53,359 bases of DNA from Deltaproteobacteria bacterium (GCA_030638575.1 DAOWEJ010000115.1:1-53359), one strand, 5' to 3'. Counted from the stretch's first letter, positions 1 to 9,201 are shown. A program made the numbers and translations. The notes: a model not told the origin generated them from the letters alone.

Positions 1-300
1 ATCCCTTATTTCCCAGGGATTCCTGGGGTTTGTAAAAAAGGTTCGAACAAGGGATTTTGGATGCAGATCCTTTAGATGAAGATAGTAATTATTGACTATA
101 TTCGGTCTGTCGTCAAAATGCCAGGAAGCATGAAAGGTGTTGGAATAAATGGTAAGAATAAGAAAAAACAGGAAAGTAAAGACTATCAAGAAGCTACTGG
201 TTGAAGGTGAATAACACTTACTCAAAATTTACACCCCATCGTTGCAAAGGCGTACTTTTGCAGGTAGATCTTTTTAAAATATTTTTCCTTCGTTATATAG
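1..300. other. Gene-free left edge
   Basis: No convincing coding region, RNA gene or structured repeat was seen here. A 63-codon open frame near 201 lacks a ribosome binding site and has an unlikely composition, so it was not called. The stretch lies downstream of pilA, which is on the minus strand, and beyond its terminator. Confidence 0.5.
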
Positions 301-329
301 AAAAAGGGGAGAATATATCCCCCCTTTTT
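301..329 (-). terminator. Intrinsic terminator of pilA
   Basis: AAAAAGGGG (301-309) pairs with CCCCTTTTT (321-329). Read on the minus strand, the hairpin ends in a run of five T. It starts about 40 nt beyond the pilA stop, where a terminator for a single-gene pilin transcript is expected. The symmetric A and T tracts could let it work in both directions. Confidence 0.75.
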
Positions 330-367
330 CATTCTGTTTTTCTAAAAGCCACTTTCTTTAATTTTTT

Positions 368-766
368 TTACATTCTTATAAATTTTGTATAAATATTACT
401 GGCCCAGTCACCAGTTGCGTTCTGATAAGCATCAGGACATCTGCCGCTTGCATCTGTAACCGTAATTGTAATGTTGATATTAGGATCAGCGGCTGTTATG
501 GTAGCACTATTGTTTCCTGAAAGAAGATTGGAACCCAAATCTGACAAAGCAGGTGTAGAAGTGTGAGAGGGAATGGCAAAATAATCGGCAATAGCAGATG
601 CAACGCTATTTGCATCTGATTCTGCTGAACTGCAGAAAGCTTTATTACGATAGGCAATAAAGTTTGGGATGGCAATGGCTGCCAGGATGCCGATGATGGC
701 GATAACTATCATCAGTTCGATTAGCGTAAAACCTTTTGAATTGTTTCCTCTTAGTTTTTGTAGCAT
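368..766 (-). CDS. pilA: Type IV major pilin-like protein
   Basis: The 132-residue protein has a class III prepilin signal. A short basic leader ends in Gly12, followed by Phe13 and the motif FTLIELMIVIAIIGILAAIA, with the conserved Glu5 of the mature protein at residue 17. PilD would cut after Gly12 and N-methylate Phe13. The hydrophobic alpha-1 helix spans roughly residues 13-35. Cys45 and Cys110 could form a disulfide in the globular domain. The start follows AAGGAGG at good spacing. A sigma-54 promoter lies upstream and a PilR-like activator gene is next along, which fits classical pilA control. The short C-terminal domain resembles delta-proteobacterial pilins. Major rather than minor pilin is inferred from the strong RBS, dedicated promoter and terminator. 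Confidence 0.9.
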   Translation of the reverse strand: MLQKLRGNNSKGFTLIELMIVIAIIGILAAIAIPNFIAYRNKAFCSSAESDANSVASAIADYFAIPSHTSTPALSDLGSNLLSGNNSATITAADPNINITITVTDASGRCPDAYQNATGDWASNIYTKFIRM

Positions 767-940
767 TTTGTGTCCTCCTTGGTTATTAAAATTTATTTTT
801 ATTTACTTTTATTCATTTTTACGATTTTTTATTTATTAATTTAAAAGTGCATCCTCCTTTTATCTTGTCTTTCCACCCCCTTTATAAATCTGAATTAATA
901 ACTGGTCCAATTTTTTGTTTTTGTGTTTGAAATTAAGTGT

Positions 941-956
941 TGCAAGTAATATGCCA
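941..956 (-). promoter_or_regulatory. Sigma-54 promoter of pilA
   Basis: On the minus strand the sequence reads TGGCATATTACTTGCA, which keeps the GG-N10-GC spacing of the -24/-12 consensus (TGGCACG-N4-TTGCA). It lies about 175 nt upstream of the pilA start, leaving an AT-rich leader. A PilR/NtrC-type activator is encoded just upstream. Confidence 0.75.
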
Positions 957-1061
957 TATATTTTTGAGACAGTATTATTTATATCTCATTTAAATTACTT
1001 AATTAATCTGCTTAAAATAAAAATAGAGAAACTTTTTCAAAGAAAAATTGTGCATTACTTT

Positions 1062-1093
1062 ACAATTTTTGTCATAATTTTGACAAAAATTGT
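1062..1093. repeat. AT-rich inverted repeat after pilR
   Basis: ACAATTTTTGTCA (1062-1074) and TGACAAAAATTGT (1081-1093) form a perfect 13-bp palindrome with a 6-nt spacer. It abuts the end of the pilR coding region and lies upstream of the pilA promoter. It could stop pilR transcription or act as a protein-binding site. The stem has too little GC for a standard terminator. Confidence 0.5.
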
Positions 1094-2490
1094 CACTTCT
1101 CTATACCCAGCTTCTCAAGGCGATATCGCATAGATCTTGAGGTTATATCAAGAAGCTCAGCTGCCTTGTTCTTGCCACCATTAGTACATTCCAGCGCTTT
1201 TTTAACATACGCCCTTTCAATTTCTTCCATAATAGAATCGAGGGAAACTCCCTTATCAACGTCGTCTAAATCAAACCGCCTGTTTTTTATACCTTCGATC
1301 CATCTTCTTTTATGGATGGAAAGTGCCAGGCTGTCGGGCAGGAGAATGTTGGTGCTGGTAAGTGCAACGCTTCGTTCCAGCAGATTTTCAAGCTCCCTGA
1401 TATTTCCTGGAAAATCATACTTTCTGAGAAGTTCTATGGCATAGGATGATATTTTCTTAATTTCCTTTCCCATTTCATTGGAATATTTATCTAGAAAATG
1501 CTGTGCAAGAGCTCTAAGGTCGCTCTTTCTTTCCCTTAACGGCGGGACTTTAATCTCTATTACGTTCAGGCGATAGAAAAGGTCCTCTCTGAAACGTCCG
1601 GCTATGACCTCATTTTCAAGTTCCTTGTTTGTAGCAGATATAATTCTTATATCAACAGAAACATCCTCATTACTTCCAACAGCCTTGAATACTTTCTCCT
1701 GTACGACTCTGAGCAGCTTCACCTGCAACGAAAGGTTGATTTCCCCGATCTCGTCAAGAAAGATAGTCCCCTTATCGGCTATTTCAAAAAGACCCTTTTT
1801 ATCACTGGTTGCACCTGTAAAAGCACCTTTTTTATGTCCGAAAAGCTCACTTTCCATCAAAGTCTCGGGAATGCCTCCGCAGTTAATTACAACAAAAGGC
1901 TTTTCTCTGCGATCACTTTCTTCGTGTATTGCGTGTGCAATCAGCTCCTTGCCGGTTCCGCTTTCACCTGTTATTAAAATATTTGTCTTTGTTTTTGCCA
2001 CCTGCCGGATCATTTTATAAATATGCAGCATGGCAGGGTTGTTTCCCACAATCTTTCTAAAATGAAGGTTTTTCTTCAGTTCATCATCGAGAATCTTCTT
2101 TTCCTGATCCAGGGTTTTCAGATCAAGGGCATTTGCGATGGTCTGCTTCAGCTCTTCATTGTCAAAGGGTTTAGGCACATAATCGTATGCACCGTCATTC
2201 ATGGCTTCCACTGCTGTCTCGGCTGTTGTATAGGCTGAAATCATGATTACAACCGTGTTAGGATCCTTCTTTTTTGATGCCCTTAAAACATCCAGACCGG
2301 TGATATCTCCCAGCCTGATATCGCAAAGTAAAAGATCAAAATGGTCTTTCTCAAGCATTTCGATTGCACTAAGCCCGCTTTCAGCGCATGAAACCCGGTA
2401 TCCTTCCTTTGTCAGCATGAGTTCAAGCAATTCGCGCATACTCAGCTCATCATCTATAACCAGGATATGGCTTGTTTTGTCATTGGTCAT
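1093..2490 (-). CDS. pilR: Sigma-54-dependent response regulator, PilR type
   Basis: The 465-residue NtrC-family activator has three parts. The receiver (1-125) carries acidic D13/D14, phosphoacceptor D57 and K107. The AAA+ domain (about 145-385) has Walker A GESGTGKE (175-182), the sigma-54 contact loop GAFTGA (222-227) and Walker B near IFLDEIGE (243-250). A Fis-type helix-turn-helix (about 430-465) ends in RSMRYRLEKLGI, much like PilR. It should activate sigma-54 promoters, most plausibly pilA next door. No pilS histidine kinase is adjacent, unlike the usual pilS-pilR-pilA order. The start codon sits inside an iterated CAATGAC word, so the first few residues are uncertain. Confidence 0.88.
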   Translation of the reverse strand: MTNDKTSHILVIDDELSMRELLELMLTKEGYRVSCAESGLSAIEMLEKDHFDLLLCDIRLGDITGLDVLRASKKKDPNTVVIMISAYTTAETAVEAMNDGAYDYVPKPFDNEELKQTIANALDLKTLDQEKKILDDELKKNLHFRKIVGNNPAMLHIYKMIRQVAKTKTNILITGESGTGKELIAHAIHEESDRREKPFVVINCGGIPETLMESELFGHKKGAFTGATSDKKGLFEIADKGTIFLDEIGEINLSLQVKLLRVVQEKVFKAVGSNEDVSVDIRIISATNKELENEVIAGRFREDLFYRLNVIEIKVPPLRERKSDLRALAQHFLDKYSNEMGKEIKKISSYAIELLRKYDFPGNIRELENLLERSVALTSTNILLPDSLALSIHKRRWIEGIKNRRFDLDDVDKGVSLDSIMEEIERAYVKKALECTNGGKNKAAELLDITSRSMRYRLEKLGIEK

Positions 2491-2528
2491 TGGTCATTGA
2501 ATTGATTATTGTTTATTTTATTTTGTTA

Positions 2529-2787
2529 GACAGGATGAACAAGATATACTTGATTTTTCTTTGATTTCAAAGTTTCCAGATGAAACTGTGAAAACCAATC
2601 CCGCCTTTCAGGCGAGAAAAAGCTTCGTCATTTTTTAGTAAAAAACCAAAATGTCTTATTGTTCAGACTGTCGGTCTCATCAGGCGTTTTAAAGCCCTTT
2701 TTTGCCGAAGGCGATTGTTTATGTTCCGTTTCTTCAGGAAACGAAACATAATAAGCTAAATCCCATGAATCCTGTAAATCCTGTCTA
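2529..2787. repeat. Dispersed repeat family C, copy 1
   Basis: The element begins GACAGGATGAACAAGAT and ends ATCCTGTAAATCCTGTC, so its ends are imperfect inverted repeats. Inside are short hairpins such as CCCGCC...GGCGAG and a GTTCCGTTTC/GAAACGAAAC pair. A second copy with the same ends lies at 8997-9201. It fills the gap between pyrC and pilR, and no gene was seen in it. Confidence 0.65.
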
Positions 2788-2802
2788 AATTAAATAATTC
2801 TT

Positions 2803-4131
2803 TTACAAATTATTATTTTTTTCGTCAAATACGATCTTTCCGCCTACCATAGTTAGGATGGCTTTGCCTTTAACCTCCAGGCCGTTAAAAGGTGTATTGC
2901 GGCTAATGGAACGGAAACTTTCTACATCAACTATATAAGACCGGTCCGGATCGATAATGGTAATGTCAGCGGAATTGCCGACTGTTAAGCCGTTTTCAAT
3001 CCTGAGGATTCGTGCCGGATTCGTGGACATTTTCTCAACCAGTTCTTCTATTTTAAGGATGCCTTCTTCAACCAGTTTCAGACTAAGGGAAACCGAAGTT
3101 TCAAGCCCGATAATGCCGTTAGCCGCCCGGTCAAACTCAACTTCCTTCTCAATGGTTGAATGAGGTGCATGGTCGGTGGCTATAACATCAATCGTTCCAT
3201 CGGCAAGCCCTTTTCTAATTGCCTCTCTGTCATCTTTTGAACGAAGAGGTGGATTCATCTTTGCATTTGTATCATACCTGCCGACTGCATCCTCTGTGAG
3301 AGTAAAATAATGTGGGGCGGTTTCAGCGGTGACAGCTACGCCCCTGCTTTTTGCATCCCTTATGGCTCTGACGGATTCCATTGTGCTCACATGTGCAATG
3401 TGAACAGGTGAGCCCGTTAACTCACAAAGAGCAATATCACGCATAACCATTACACTCTCACAGGCATTCGGTATTCCAGAAAGGCCCATCCGGGTTGCCA
3501 GTGCACCTTCGTTCATTACACCTTCAGCAAGTAAATTGAGATCCTCGCAGTGGGATATTATCAGCAGGCCAAATCTCTTTGCATATTCCATGGCTCTGCG
3601 CATAAGCTGACTGTCTGTAACCGGACACCCGTCGTCTGAAATTGCTACAGCACCTGCATCTTTTAAATCTCCGTACTCGCTCAAACCTGTTCCCTGAAGC
3701 CCTTTGCTTATTGCGGCCACAGGATAAACCCTGACCGTATCTGCCAGCCGGGCCTTTTCTATAATGAATTTTGTTACCTGGCTGTTGTCATTAACGGGAT
3801 TTGTGTTCGGCATACAGCAAACTGCCGTAAATCCGCCGGCAGCCGCGGCCAGGCATCCTGTTTCTATGGTCTCTTTGTATTCATGACCAGGCTCACGCAG
3901 GTGGACATGCATGTCTATAAGCCCTGGAGTTACAATCTTGCCGGTGGCATCAATTGTTCTATATGCTTGTTGCTTGTTTCTGGTTGCTGGTTGCTCATTA
4001 CTTGTTGGTAATTGCCGGGGGTTATCATTGCTCTGTATTTTAACAATCTTTCCGTCTTCGATGAATATATCAGCTATGCCATCATAGTTTCCAGGATCAA
4101 CTACTCTTCCATCCTTAATCAGTATCTGCAT
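2803..4131 (-). CDS. pyrC: Dihydroorotase
   Basis: Dihydroorotase interconverts carbamoyl-aspartate and dihydroorotate, the third step of pyrimidine synthesis. Type I features are the zinc-binding [10 protein letters not shown] motif near residue 75 and the [10 protein letters not shown] segment near residue 310. I start at the ATG at 4131, which follows AGGAGG, rather than at a longer upstream frame. The 442-residue product overlaps the end of pyrB by 17 nt, so the two genes are probably translationally coupled. Residues about 38-56 are an unusual polar insert rich in Q, N, T and P, encoded by an iterated GGTTGCT-like word; family members have a shorter linker there. The insert lies between the first beta strands and the metal-binding motif and need not destroy activity. 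Confidence 0.93.
   Translation of the reverse strand: MQILIKDGRVVDPGNYDGIADIFIEDGKIVKIQSNDNPRQLPTSNEQPATRNKQQAYRTIDATGKIVTPGLIDMHVHLREPGHEYKETIETGCLAAAAGGFTAVCCMPNTNPVNDNSQVTKFIIEKARLADTVRVYPVAAISKGLQGTGLSEYGDLKDAGAVAISDDGCPVTDSQLMRRAMEYAKRFGLLIISHCEDLNLLAEGVMNEGALATRMGLSGIPNACESVMVMRDIALCELTGSPVHIAHVSTMESVRAIRDAKSRGVAVTAETAPHYFTLTEDAVGRYDTNAKMNPPLRSKDDREAIRKGLADGTIDVIATDHAPHSTIEKEVEFDRAANGIIGLETSVSLSLKLVEEGILKIEELVEKMSTNPARILRIENGLTVGNSADITIIDPDRSYIVDVESFRSISRNTPFNGLEVKGKAILTMVGGKIVFDEKNNNL
3961..4020. repeat. Iterated-word repeat inside pyrC
   Basis: The plus strand reads as variations of GCTTGTTGCTTGTTTCTGG and GGTTGCTGGTTGCT. The same kind of word (GCAACAAGTAAGCAGTAACA) occurs in the intergenic region near 9258-9310. 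It encodes the low-complexity insert of PyrC in frame. Confidence 0.6.
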
Positions 4132-5053
4132 TTCGCGTACCTCCTGCCACAAGATACAAAAGGGCCATGCGTACAGCAACCCCGTTTGTCACCTGATTAA
4201 GAATAATGGAATACGGGCCGTCCGCTACATCCGGCGCTATTTCAACACCACGATTGATAGGCCCGGGATGCATAATCAAAACGTCATCTTTGGTGCTTTC
4301 CAGTCTTTTTCTTGTCAGTCCATATACTTTTGCATACTCACGTTCTGATGGAAATAAAAAGCTCTTTTGCCTCTCTTTTTGTATCCTAAGCATCATTATA
4401 ACATCTGAATCGTAGATAGCATCTTCCATATTAAGTGTAAAAGAGACTCCCAGGGTCTCAATACCTTTTGGAATCATGGTCTGGGGGCCGGCGAGAATAA
4501 CCTCGGCTCCCATTTTTGTAAAACCTATGCAATTTGACCGGGCAACCCTGCTGTGGGATATATCGCCTATGATTGCAACACGTAGTCCTTTTACTTCTCC
4601 TTTATTCTCCCGTACAGTCATAAGGTCGAGAAGCGATTGGGTTGGGTGGGCATGCATGCCGTCGCCGGCATTAATGATAGAAGGGCTCACCGTACGCGCC
4701 AGCATGTGAGGTGCGCCTGCGGAAGGATGCCGGATAACTATCACATCAGGATTCATGGCCTCAAGATTTCGAGCAGTATCTATCAGGGTTTCCCCTTTCA
4801 CCATGCTGCTGGTACTCGCAGATATCGAAAGGCTGTCGGCACTCAGTCGCTTGGCTGCTATATCAAATGAAGTGCGGGTCCTCGTGCTCGGTTCATAGAA
4901 AAAAAGGACAACGGTTTTCCCCCTTAAAGTCGGAACTTTTTTAACAGGCCTTTGGGAAATTTCCTTCATTCTGTCTGCCGTATCCAGAATCATTGATATC
5001 TCATCAACAGAAAGGGATTCCATGTCCAGAATATTTTTCTTTTGAAACTGCAT
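4115..5053 (-). CDS. pyrB: Aspartate carbamoyltransferase catalytic subunit
   Basis: This enzyme joins carbamoyl phosphate and aspartate, the committed step of pyrimidine synthesis. At 312 residues it has the usual length. The carbamoyl-phosphate loop [12 protein letters not shown] lies near residue 53, [11 protein letters not shown] near 137, and the aspartate-binding region [12 protein letters not shown] near 263. It is first in a two-gene operon with pyrC, with overlapping ends. No pyrI regulatory gene is adjacent, so the enzyme is probably the unregulated trimeric type or complexes with dihydroorotase. Confidence 0.96.
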   Translation of the reverse strand: MQFQKKNILDMESLSVDEISMILDTADRMKEISQRPVKKVPTLRGKTVVLFFYEPSTRTRTSFDIAAKRLSADSLSISASTSSMVKGETLIDTARNLEAMNPDVIVIRHPSAGAPHMLARTVSPSIINAGDGMHAHPTQSLLDLMTVRENKGEVKGLRVAIIGDISHSRVARSNCIGFTKMGAEVILAGPQTMIPKGIETLGVSFTLNMEDAIYDSDVIMMLRIQKERQKSFLFPSEREYAKVYGLTRKRLESTKDDVLIMHPGPINRGVEIAPDVADGPYSIILNQVTNGVAVRMALLYLVAGGTRNADTD

Positions 5054-5154
5054 GATCCACCCATATTTATTTTGGATTCACCACAGAGCACACAGATGTC
5101 AAAGAGGGAATCACTTTTAAACTCCTTGAGATCTCTTTGGTAACAAACTTCACC

Positions 5155-5799
5155 TTACTTTAATATTTTCCCTACCCTGCTCCACCTGACACCAAAATTA
5201 TCCTTATCCCACGACCAGTAAATGATAAATGCTTTTCCACTTACAGCCTTCATATCGACAAAACCCCAGAATCTGCTGTCATAGCTTTGATCCCTGTTAT
5301 CCCCCATAACAAAAAGAGAATTTTCAGGCACTGTCATCGGACCGAAATTATCCCTGGGTTGCACACTTGCCGGCATGTCATGAGGATCTGTGTGAATGGT
5401 AAAACTTTGATCAACTGCTTTTTTATTAACATAGATTTTTTTATTACGGCCTTCGACTATGTCTCCACCGACTCCGACGACCCGTTTAATAAAATCCTTG
5501 TTAGGATCCACAGGAAATTTAAAGACTATGATATCTCCGTGTTTCGGTTTCTTTGCTGGTATGAGTGTCGTTTTGGAAAACGGAACTTTTACTCCATAAA
5601 TAAACTTGTTGACTAAAATGTGATCTCCGATCTGAAGGGTTTGCTTCATAGATCCTGACGGGATTTTAAAGGCCTGAACAGCAAAAGTACGTATGAATAA
5701 AGCAAGGAGAACTGCCACAAGGATCGCTTCGATATTTTCCCGAAGAAGACTTGTGTTTTTGCCCCCGGTATCCTTTTCTGATGAATTATTTGTCTTCAA
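5155..5799 (-). CDS. lepB: Signal peptidase I
   Basis: This membrane-bound serine protease removes Sec and Tat signal peptides. The 214-residue protein has one N-terminal membrane segment (about 23-40). The catalytic Ser50 lies in PSGSMKQTL and the general-base Lys105 in FIKRVVGVGGD. The C-terminal box is GDNRDQSYDSRFWG. The only suitable start is a TTG at 5799; an in-frame stop lies just upstream and no ATG is near. The gene sits between pyrB and pgpA on the same strand, with about 100 nt separating it from pyrB. Confidence 0.95.
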   Translation of the reverse strand: MKTNNSSEKDTGGKNTSLLRENIEAILVAVLLALFIRTFAVQAFKIPSGSMKQTLQIGDHILVNKFIYGVKVPFSKTTLIPAKKPKHGDIIVFKFPVDPNKDFIKRVVGVGGDIVEGRNKKIYVNKKAVDQSFTIHTDPHDMPASVQPRDNFGPMTVPENSLFVMGDNRDQSYDSRFWGFVDMKAVSGKAFIIYWSWDKDNFGVRWSRVGKILK

Positions 5800-5835
5800 G
5801 TTATTAATAACCTTATTGATGCTAATTACGAAATC

Positions 5836-6294
5836 TTAAAAAAGAAAAAATAGAAGCCTTAAAATAATATTGCCGATAATTCCTGCTGCCACATCATCCA
5901 ATACAATTCCGGCCCCGCCTGAGAAATGCCTTTCGAAAAACCTGATGGGAAACGGCTTTGTAATATCCAGAACCCTGAAGATAATAAAACCGCCCGCAAC
6001 GGAAATCACATTAAAAGGCAACCCGATAAGCGTAACCACCATTCCGGCTATTTCATCAATTACAACACACCCGGGGTCTTTTTTGTTTAATATTCTCTCG
6101 GCATTATGTGCAATCCATATGGAAAAAATAATAAATATTACTGCAAAAAAGATCGCTATTAATACGCTTGTTCCGGATAAAATGAAACAAGGTAAAATTC
6201 CAACTATAGACCCGAATGTGCCGGGGGCCAAAGGAATTTTCCCGATAAAGCAGCCGGTCGCAATGAACATGACCGCTTTTTCTTTAAAATTCAT
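5836..6294 (-). CDS. pgpA: Phosphatidylglycerophosphatase A
   Basis: PgpA removes the terminal phosphate of phosphatidylglycerol phosphate to make phosphatidylglycerol. The 152-residue integral membrane protein has family signatures KIPLAPGTFGSIVG near the N-terminus, VIDEIAGMVV in the middle and GGAGIVLDDVAAGI near the C-terminus. Those acidic residues are the proposed metal ligands. Three or four hydrophobic segments are visible. It lies 36 nt upstream of lepB and may share its transcript. No clear Shine-Dalgarno precedes the ATG. Confidence 0.92.
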   Translation of the reverse strand: MNFKEKAVMFIATGCFIGKIPLAPGTFGSIVGILPCFILSGTSVLIAIFFAVIFIIFSIWIAHNAERILNKKDPGCVVIDEIAGMVVTLIGLPFNVISVAGGFIIFRVLDITKPFPIRFFERHFSGGAGIVLDDVAAGIIGNIILRLLFFLF

Positions 6295-6412
6295 GGCCCG
6301 TGTCTATAATTTAGTAATGTATTTGTCAAGTTAAGAGATGCAGGATGCAGCTTAAACGAATCATAAATCTAGTTTTATCGAGAATGCTGATGATAAAGAA
6401 TGGGTACATTTA

Positions 6413-7615
6413 TTAAGAGTCCGGAATCAATGATCTTATGCCGGTTTCCTTTATTATGGCATCATACACAATCCTTATTGGAATACTCTTTTCAAGGGCG
6501 ATCTCTCTGCAGGCTTCGTATTCAGGAACCACCCTGACAGTCCCATCCGTATTTTTAATACTTTTTGCCCATATGTCTCCAAAAACTGTTTTTATTTTTA
6601 CTCTATCCCTTTCAAGAGTATTTCTTTGCACCTTATAATATCTTATACCTAATGATGTAGTTTCAGTTAAAATCCGATTTATTATTGAGTCCTTTTTTTC
6701 ATCCAGGCAAAGAACTTGAATCATTGTTCCCGGTCTGTTTTTCTTCATGAAAACAGGAACCCAGAAGACATCAAGGGCGCCGTCTTCGAACAGGCGATCC
6801 ATCAAAAACCCAAAAATTTCGGGATTCATGTCGTCAATACATGTTTCAACTACAAAAATGGTATCTTTTAGATGACCTGGCTGCTCTTCTAATGGATCAC
6901 CTAAAGCTGTCCCAGTAATGATCCGCAAAAGATTGGGCGAAGCCCCCAGGTCACGTTTTCCGGCACCATAACCGATTTTTTTAACGGTCATTTCCGGCAT
7001 CTTTGCAAATGATGCCGCAAGGGAGACGATAATTGCAGCTCCCGTGGGTGTCACCAGCTCATGATCAATTTCTGTGCCATAAACCGGAATATCTTTAAGT
7101 ATAGCAAGAGTCGCAGGAGCAGGAACAGGCAAAATCCCATGCCGGCAGGAAACAAAACCTCTGCCGAGGGGAATCCTTGACGCTATAACCTTATCAATAT
7201 CCAGGTATTCCAGACAAAGGGCTGTGCCCACAATATCAACTATGGCATCAATCCCTCCGACCTCGTGAAAATGTACCTTTTCTATGGGGCATCCGTGTAT
7301 GCCTGCTTCTGCAATTGCAAGTCTTTTAAAGATTTCAAGACTCTTGTTTTTTACATCTGACGACAAGGGACTTTTTTCTATAAGAGATTTTATCTTTTCG
7401 TAATCTCTGGATTTTCCGTCATTTTCTATATTAACATGTACACTTTGAGAATTAAGTCCGTTTCGCATTACCGGCTCAACAAAAATATCGAATCCGGTAA
7501 GTGGAATTTTTGATAAATTGTCGCTCAGCCATCTTACAGGAACCCCAAGGTCTATTAAAGCACCGAGGGTCATGTCACCGCTGATACCGGAAAAACAATC
7601 AAAATATGCCAGCAT
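6413..7615 (-). CDS. larC: Nickel-pincer cofactor biosynthesis protein LarC
   Basis: LarC is the CTP-dependent cyclometallase that inserts nickel into the pyridinium-bisthiocarboxylate mononucleotide cofactor of lactate racemase-type enzymes. The 400-residue protein starts with the family signature MLAYFDCFSGISGDMTLGAL and has HGCPIEKVHFHEVGG near residue 114 and LVTPTGAAIIVSLA near 184. It is one continuous frame, unlike the two-part larC1/larC2 of lactobacilli. No larB, larE or LarA homologue is in the window, so it may serve a LarA-like racemase or epimerase encoded elsewhere. GGAGC precedes the ATG. Confidence 0.92.
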   Translation of the reverse strand: MLAYFDCFSGISGDMTLGALIDLGVPVRWLSDNLSKIPLTGFDIFVEPVMRNGLNSQSVHVNIENDGKSRDYEKIKSLIEKSPLSSDVKNKSLEIFKRLAIAEAGIHGCPIEKVHFHEVGGIDAIVDIVGTALCLEYLDIDKVIASRIPLGRGFVSCRHGILPVPAPATLAILKDIPVYGTEIDHELVTPTGAAIIVSLAASFAKMPEMTVKKIGYGAGKRDLGASPNLLRIITGTALGDPLEEQPGHLKDTIFVVETCIDDMNPEIFGFLMDRLFEDGALDVFWVPVFMKKNRPGTMIQVLCLDEKKDSIINRILTETTSLGIRYYKVQRNTLERDRVKIKTVFGDIWAKSIKNTDGTVRVVPEYEACREIALEKSIPIRIVYDAIIKETGIRSLIPDS

Positions 7616-7638
7616 AGAACTAAGCTCCGCTTCGCTTG

Positions 7639-7752
7639 TTAAGCTGATAGCTCATAGCTGATAGCTGATAGCTGATAGTAAAATGGAATATCTTTGTATA
7701 CTATCAACTATTTCCTATGAGCTGTGAGCTATTTCCTATGAACTAATTAGCT
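7639..7752. repeat. Iterated-word palindrome (GCTGATA / CTATGAGCT)
   Basis: Tandem AGCTGATAG words on the left face partly complementary CTATCA and CTATGAGCT words on the right, making a long imperfect hairpin between larC and the M20 peptidase. The right end runs into the last codons of the peptidase gene. The word CTATGAGCTATT recurs near 19360. Confidence 0.55.
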
Positions 7753-8886
7753 GTTTGAGTGGATTTTTATTATTTCCAGCAACAATTCTACTGTTTTTAT
7801 CATATCATCGAGTTTTACAAATTCACGGACTGTATGCATATCGTGCATACCTGTACCGAGCACGCCTGCTACTATACCCATTTCAAAGAAAATATTGGCG
7901 TCCGCACCACCACCTGTGGTTTTACAGACCATTTTTCTTCCCAGGTTTTCAGCCGCTTGCATAGCTAAAGTTACGACAGGGTGATCTTCTGGAATATCGG
8001 TGCTGGAGAAATCTTTTTCAATAGAAACTTCCAAACGTGGAAGATCATTTTTTGAATAAGTTTTTTTGTAATTATCAACAATATCTTTAAAAGATGATAC
8101 AATATCATTTGTAATTTTACTTAGTTTATTTTTATCATGGCTCCTGACCTCGCCCTTGACTGTTACAAGATGCGGTACAATATTAGTGGCGATCCCTCCT
8201 TCAATAATACCGATATTGCATGTTGTCTCCTTATCGATACGACCTATTTCAAGACGTGCTATCGCTTTGCTTGCCAGCGAGATCGCATTAATGCCTTTTT
8301 CAGGAGCAGCACCTGCATGTGCATCTTTGCCATGAACCGTAAATTCGAGGCGATTAGCAGCTGGAGCCTTAACTACAATACCGTCTGTGTCCGAAGCATC
8401 AAGTGCGTAACCGTACTCTGCAGTTATTAAGCTTGAATCAAAATTCTTTGCCCCTAAAAGCCCCATCTCTTCACATATAGTCAGGACAAGTTCTAAAGGG
8501 CCATATGGCAAATTATTCTCCTGCAACACTCTTAAAGTTTCCAGAATAATAGCTATGGCACTTTTATCATCCGCCCCTAGTATTGTTGTTCCATCACTTT
8601 TAAAAATTCCATCTTCTAATACAACAGTTATCCCTTTACCGGGTTCAACCGTATCCATATGTGCATTCAAAAGCAAAGGCGACGCTGAAGTATTACCGGT
8701 GAACTTTGCTATAAGATTGCCTGTATCACTTCCTGTCTTTTCTCCGGCCCTGTCAATAACCGTTACTGCCCCCATGGATTCAAGTATCTTTTTTAATTCT
8801 TCGGATATGCTCCCTTCCTCCTTGGAAACGCTGTCAATTTCTACTAAGAATTTAAAAGTTTCAGCCAGCCTGTTTTTGTTTATCAT
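7747..8886 (-). CDS. M20 family peptidase, peptidase T-like
   Basis: The predicted cytoplasmic di-zinc aminopeptidase has metal-ligand motifs LLNAHMDTVEPG, GADDKSAIAI, TICEEMGLLGAK and, near the C-terminus, GVLGTGMHDMHT. Its order and spacing match the PepT-like (YqjE) group. I start at ATG 8886, which follows GGAGC and gives 379 residues. A longer frame adds a lysine-rich tail that lies in an iterated TGACAAATGACA word and is not family-like. The substrate is unknown; small peptides are likely. Confidence 0.85.
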   Translation of the reverse strand: MINKNRLAETFKFLVEIDSVSKEEGSISEELKKILESMGAVTVIDRAGEKTGSDTGNLIAKFTGNTSASPLLLNAHMDTVEPGKGITVVLEDGIFKSDGTTILGADDKSAIAIILETLRVLQENNLPYGPLELVLTICEEMGLLGAKNFDSSLITAEYGYALDASDTDGIVVKAPAANRLEFTVHGKDAHAGAAPEKGINAISLASKAIARLEIGRIDKETTCNIGIIEGGIATNIVPHLVTVKGEVRSHDKNKLSKITNDIVSSFKDIVDNYKKTYSKNDLPRLEVSIEKDFSSTDIPEDHPVVTLAMQAAENLGRKMVCKTTGGGADANIFFEMGIVAGVLGTGMHDMHTVREFVKLDDMIKTVELLLEIIKIHSNS

Positions 8887-8996
8887 TGTTCTGCTCCGCT
8901 TTTTTTTGTCATTTGTCAATCAACTCCATCGGTAAAACCGGTGGTATGATGAAGGCCCCTAAAAGGAGCCATATTGAACAATCTTTAGTAATTATC

Positions 8997-9201
8997 GACA
9001 GGATGAACAAGATTTTTTGGATTTTTTTATTTTTATCAGTCTCCAGAATAGACTGAGAAAGCACAATCCCGCCCAAAGGCGGGAAAAGAGAAGCCGGCTT
9101 TCAACTCTTGCCGCTATCAGTTCAATCGATTTTCTCGAAGAGGGTTATAATTTTTTGCCTTTCTTCTGGAAAGGCAAAAAATATCCTGTAAATCCTGTCT
9201 T
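8997..9201. repeat. Dispersed repeat family C, copy 2
   Basis: The element starts GACAGGATGAACAAGAT and ends ATCCTGTAAATCCTGTC, the same ends as 2529-2787. Its interior has a CCCGCC...GGCGGG hairpin and a TTTGCCTTTC/GAAAGGCAAA hairpin. It lies between the M20 gene and the tRNA-Sec promoter. The rest of this 490-nt gap (9202-9326) holds only iterated words such as CAAGCATCCGGTATCCAGC. Confidence 0.65.

Noticed and set aside
1062-1093. The palindrome after pilR as a classical intrinsic terminator
   Set aside because: The stem is nearly all A and T with only two G-C pairs per arm, so it is listed only as an inverted repeat.
1166-2500. Several plus-strand frames opposite pilR
   Set aside because: They are antisense shadows of a well-supported gene, rich in serine and without ribosome binding sites.
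5870-6334. 154-codon frame on the plus strand opposite pgpA
   Set aside because: Composition is that of an antisense shadow of a membrane-protein gene; pgpA has clear family motifs on the other strand.
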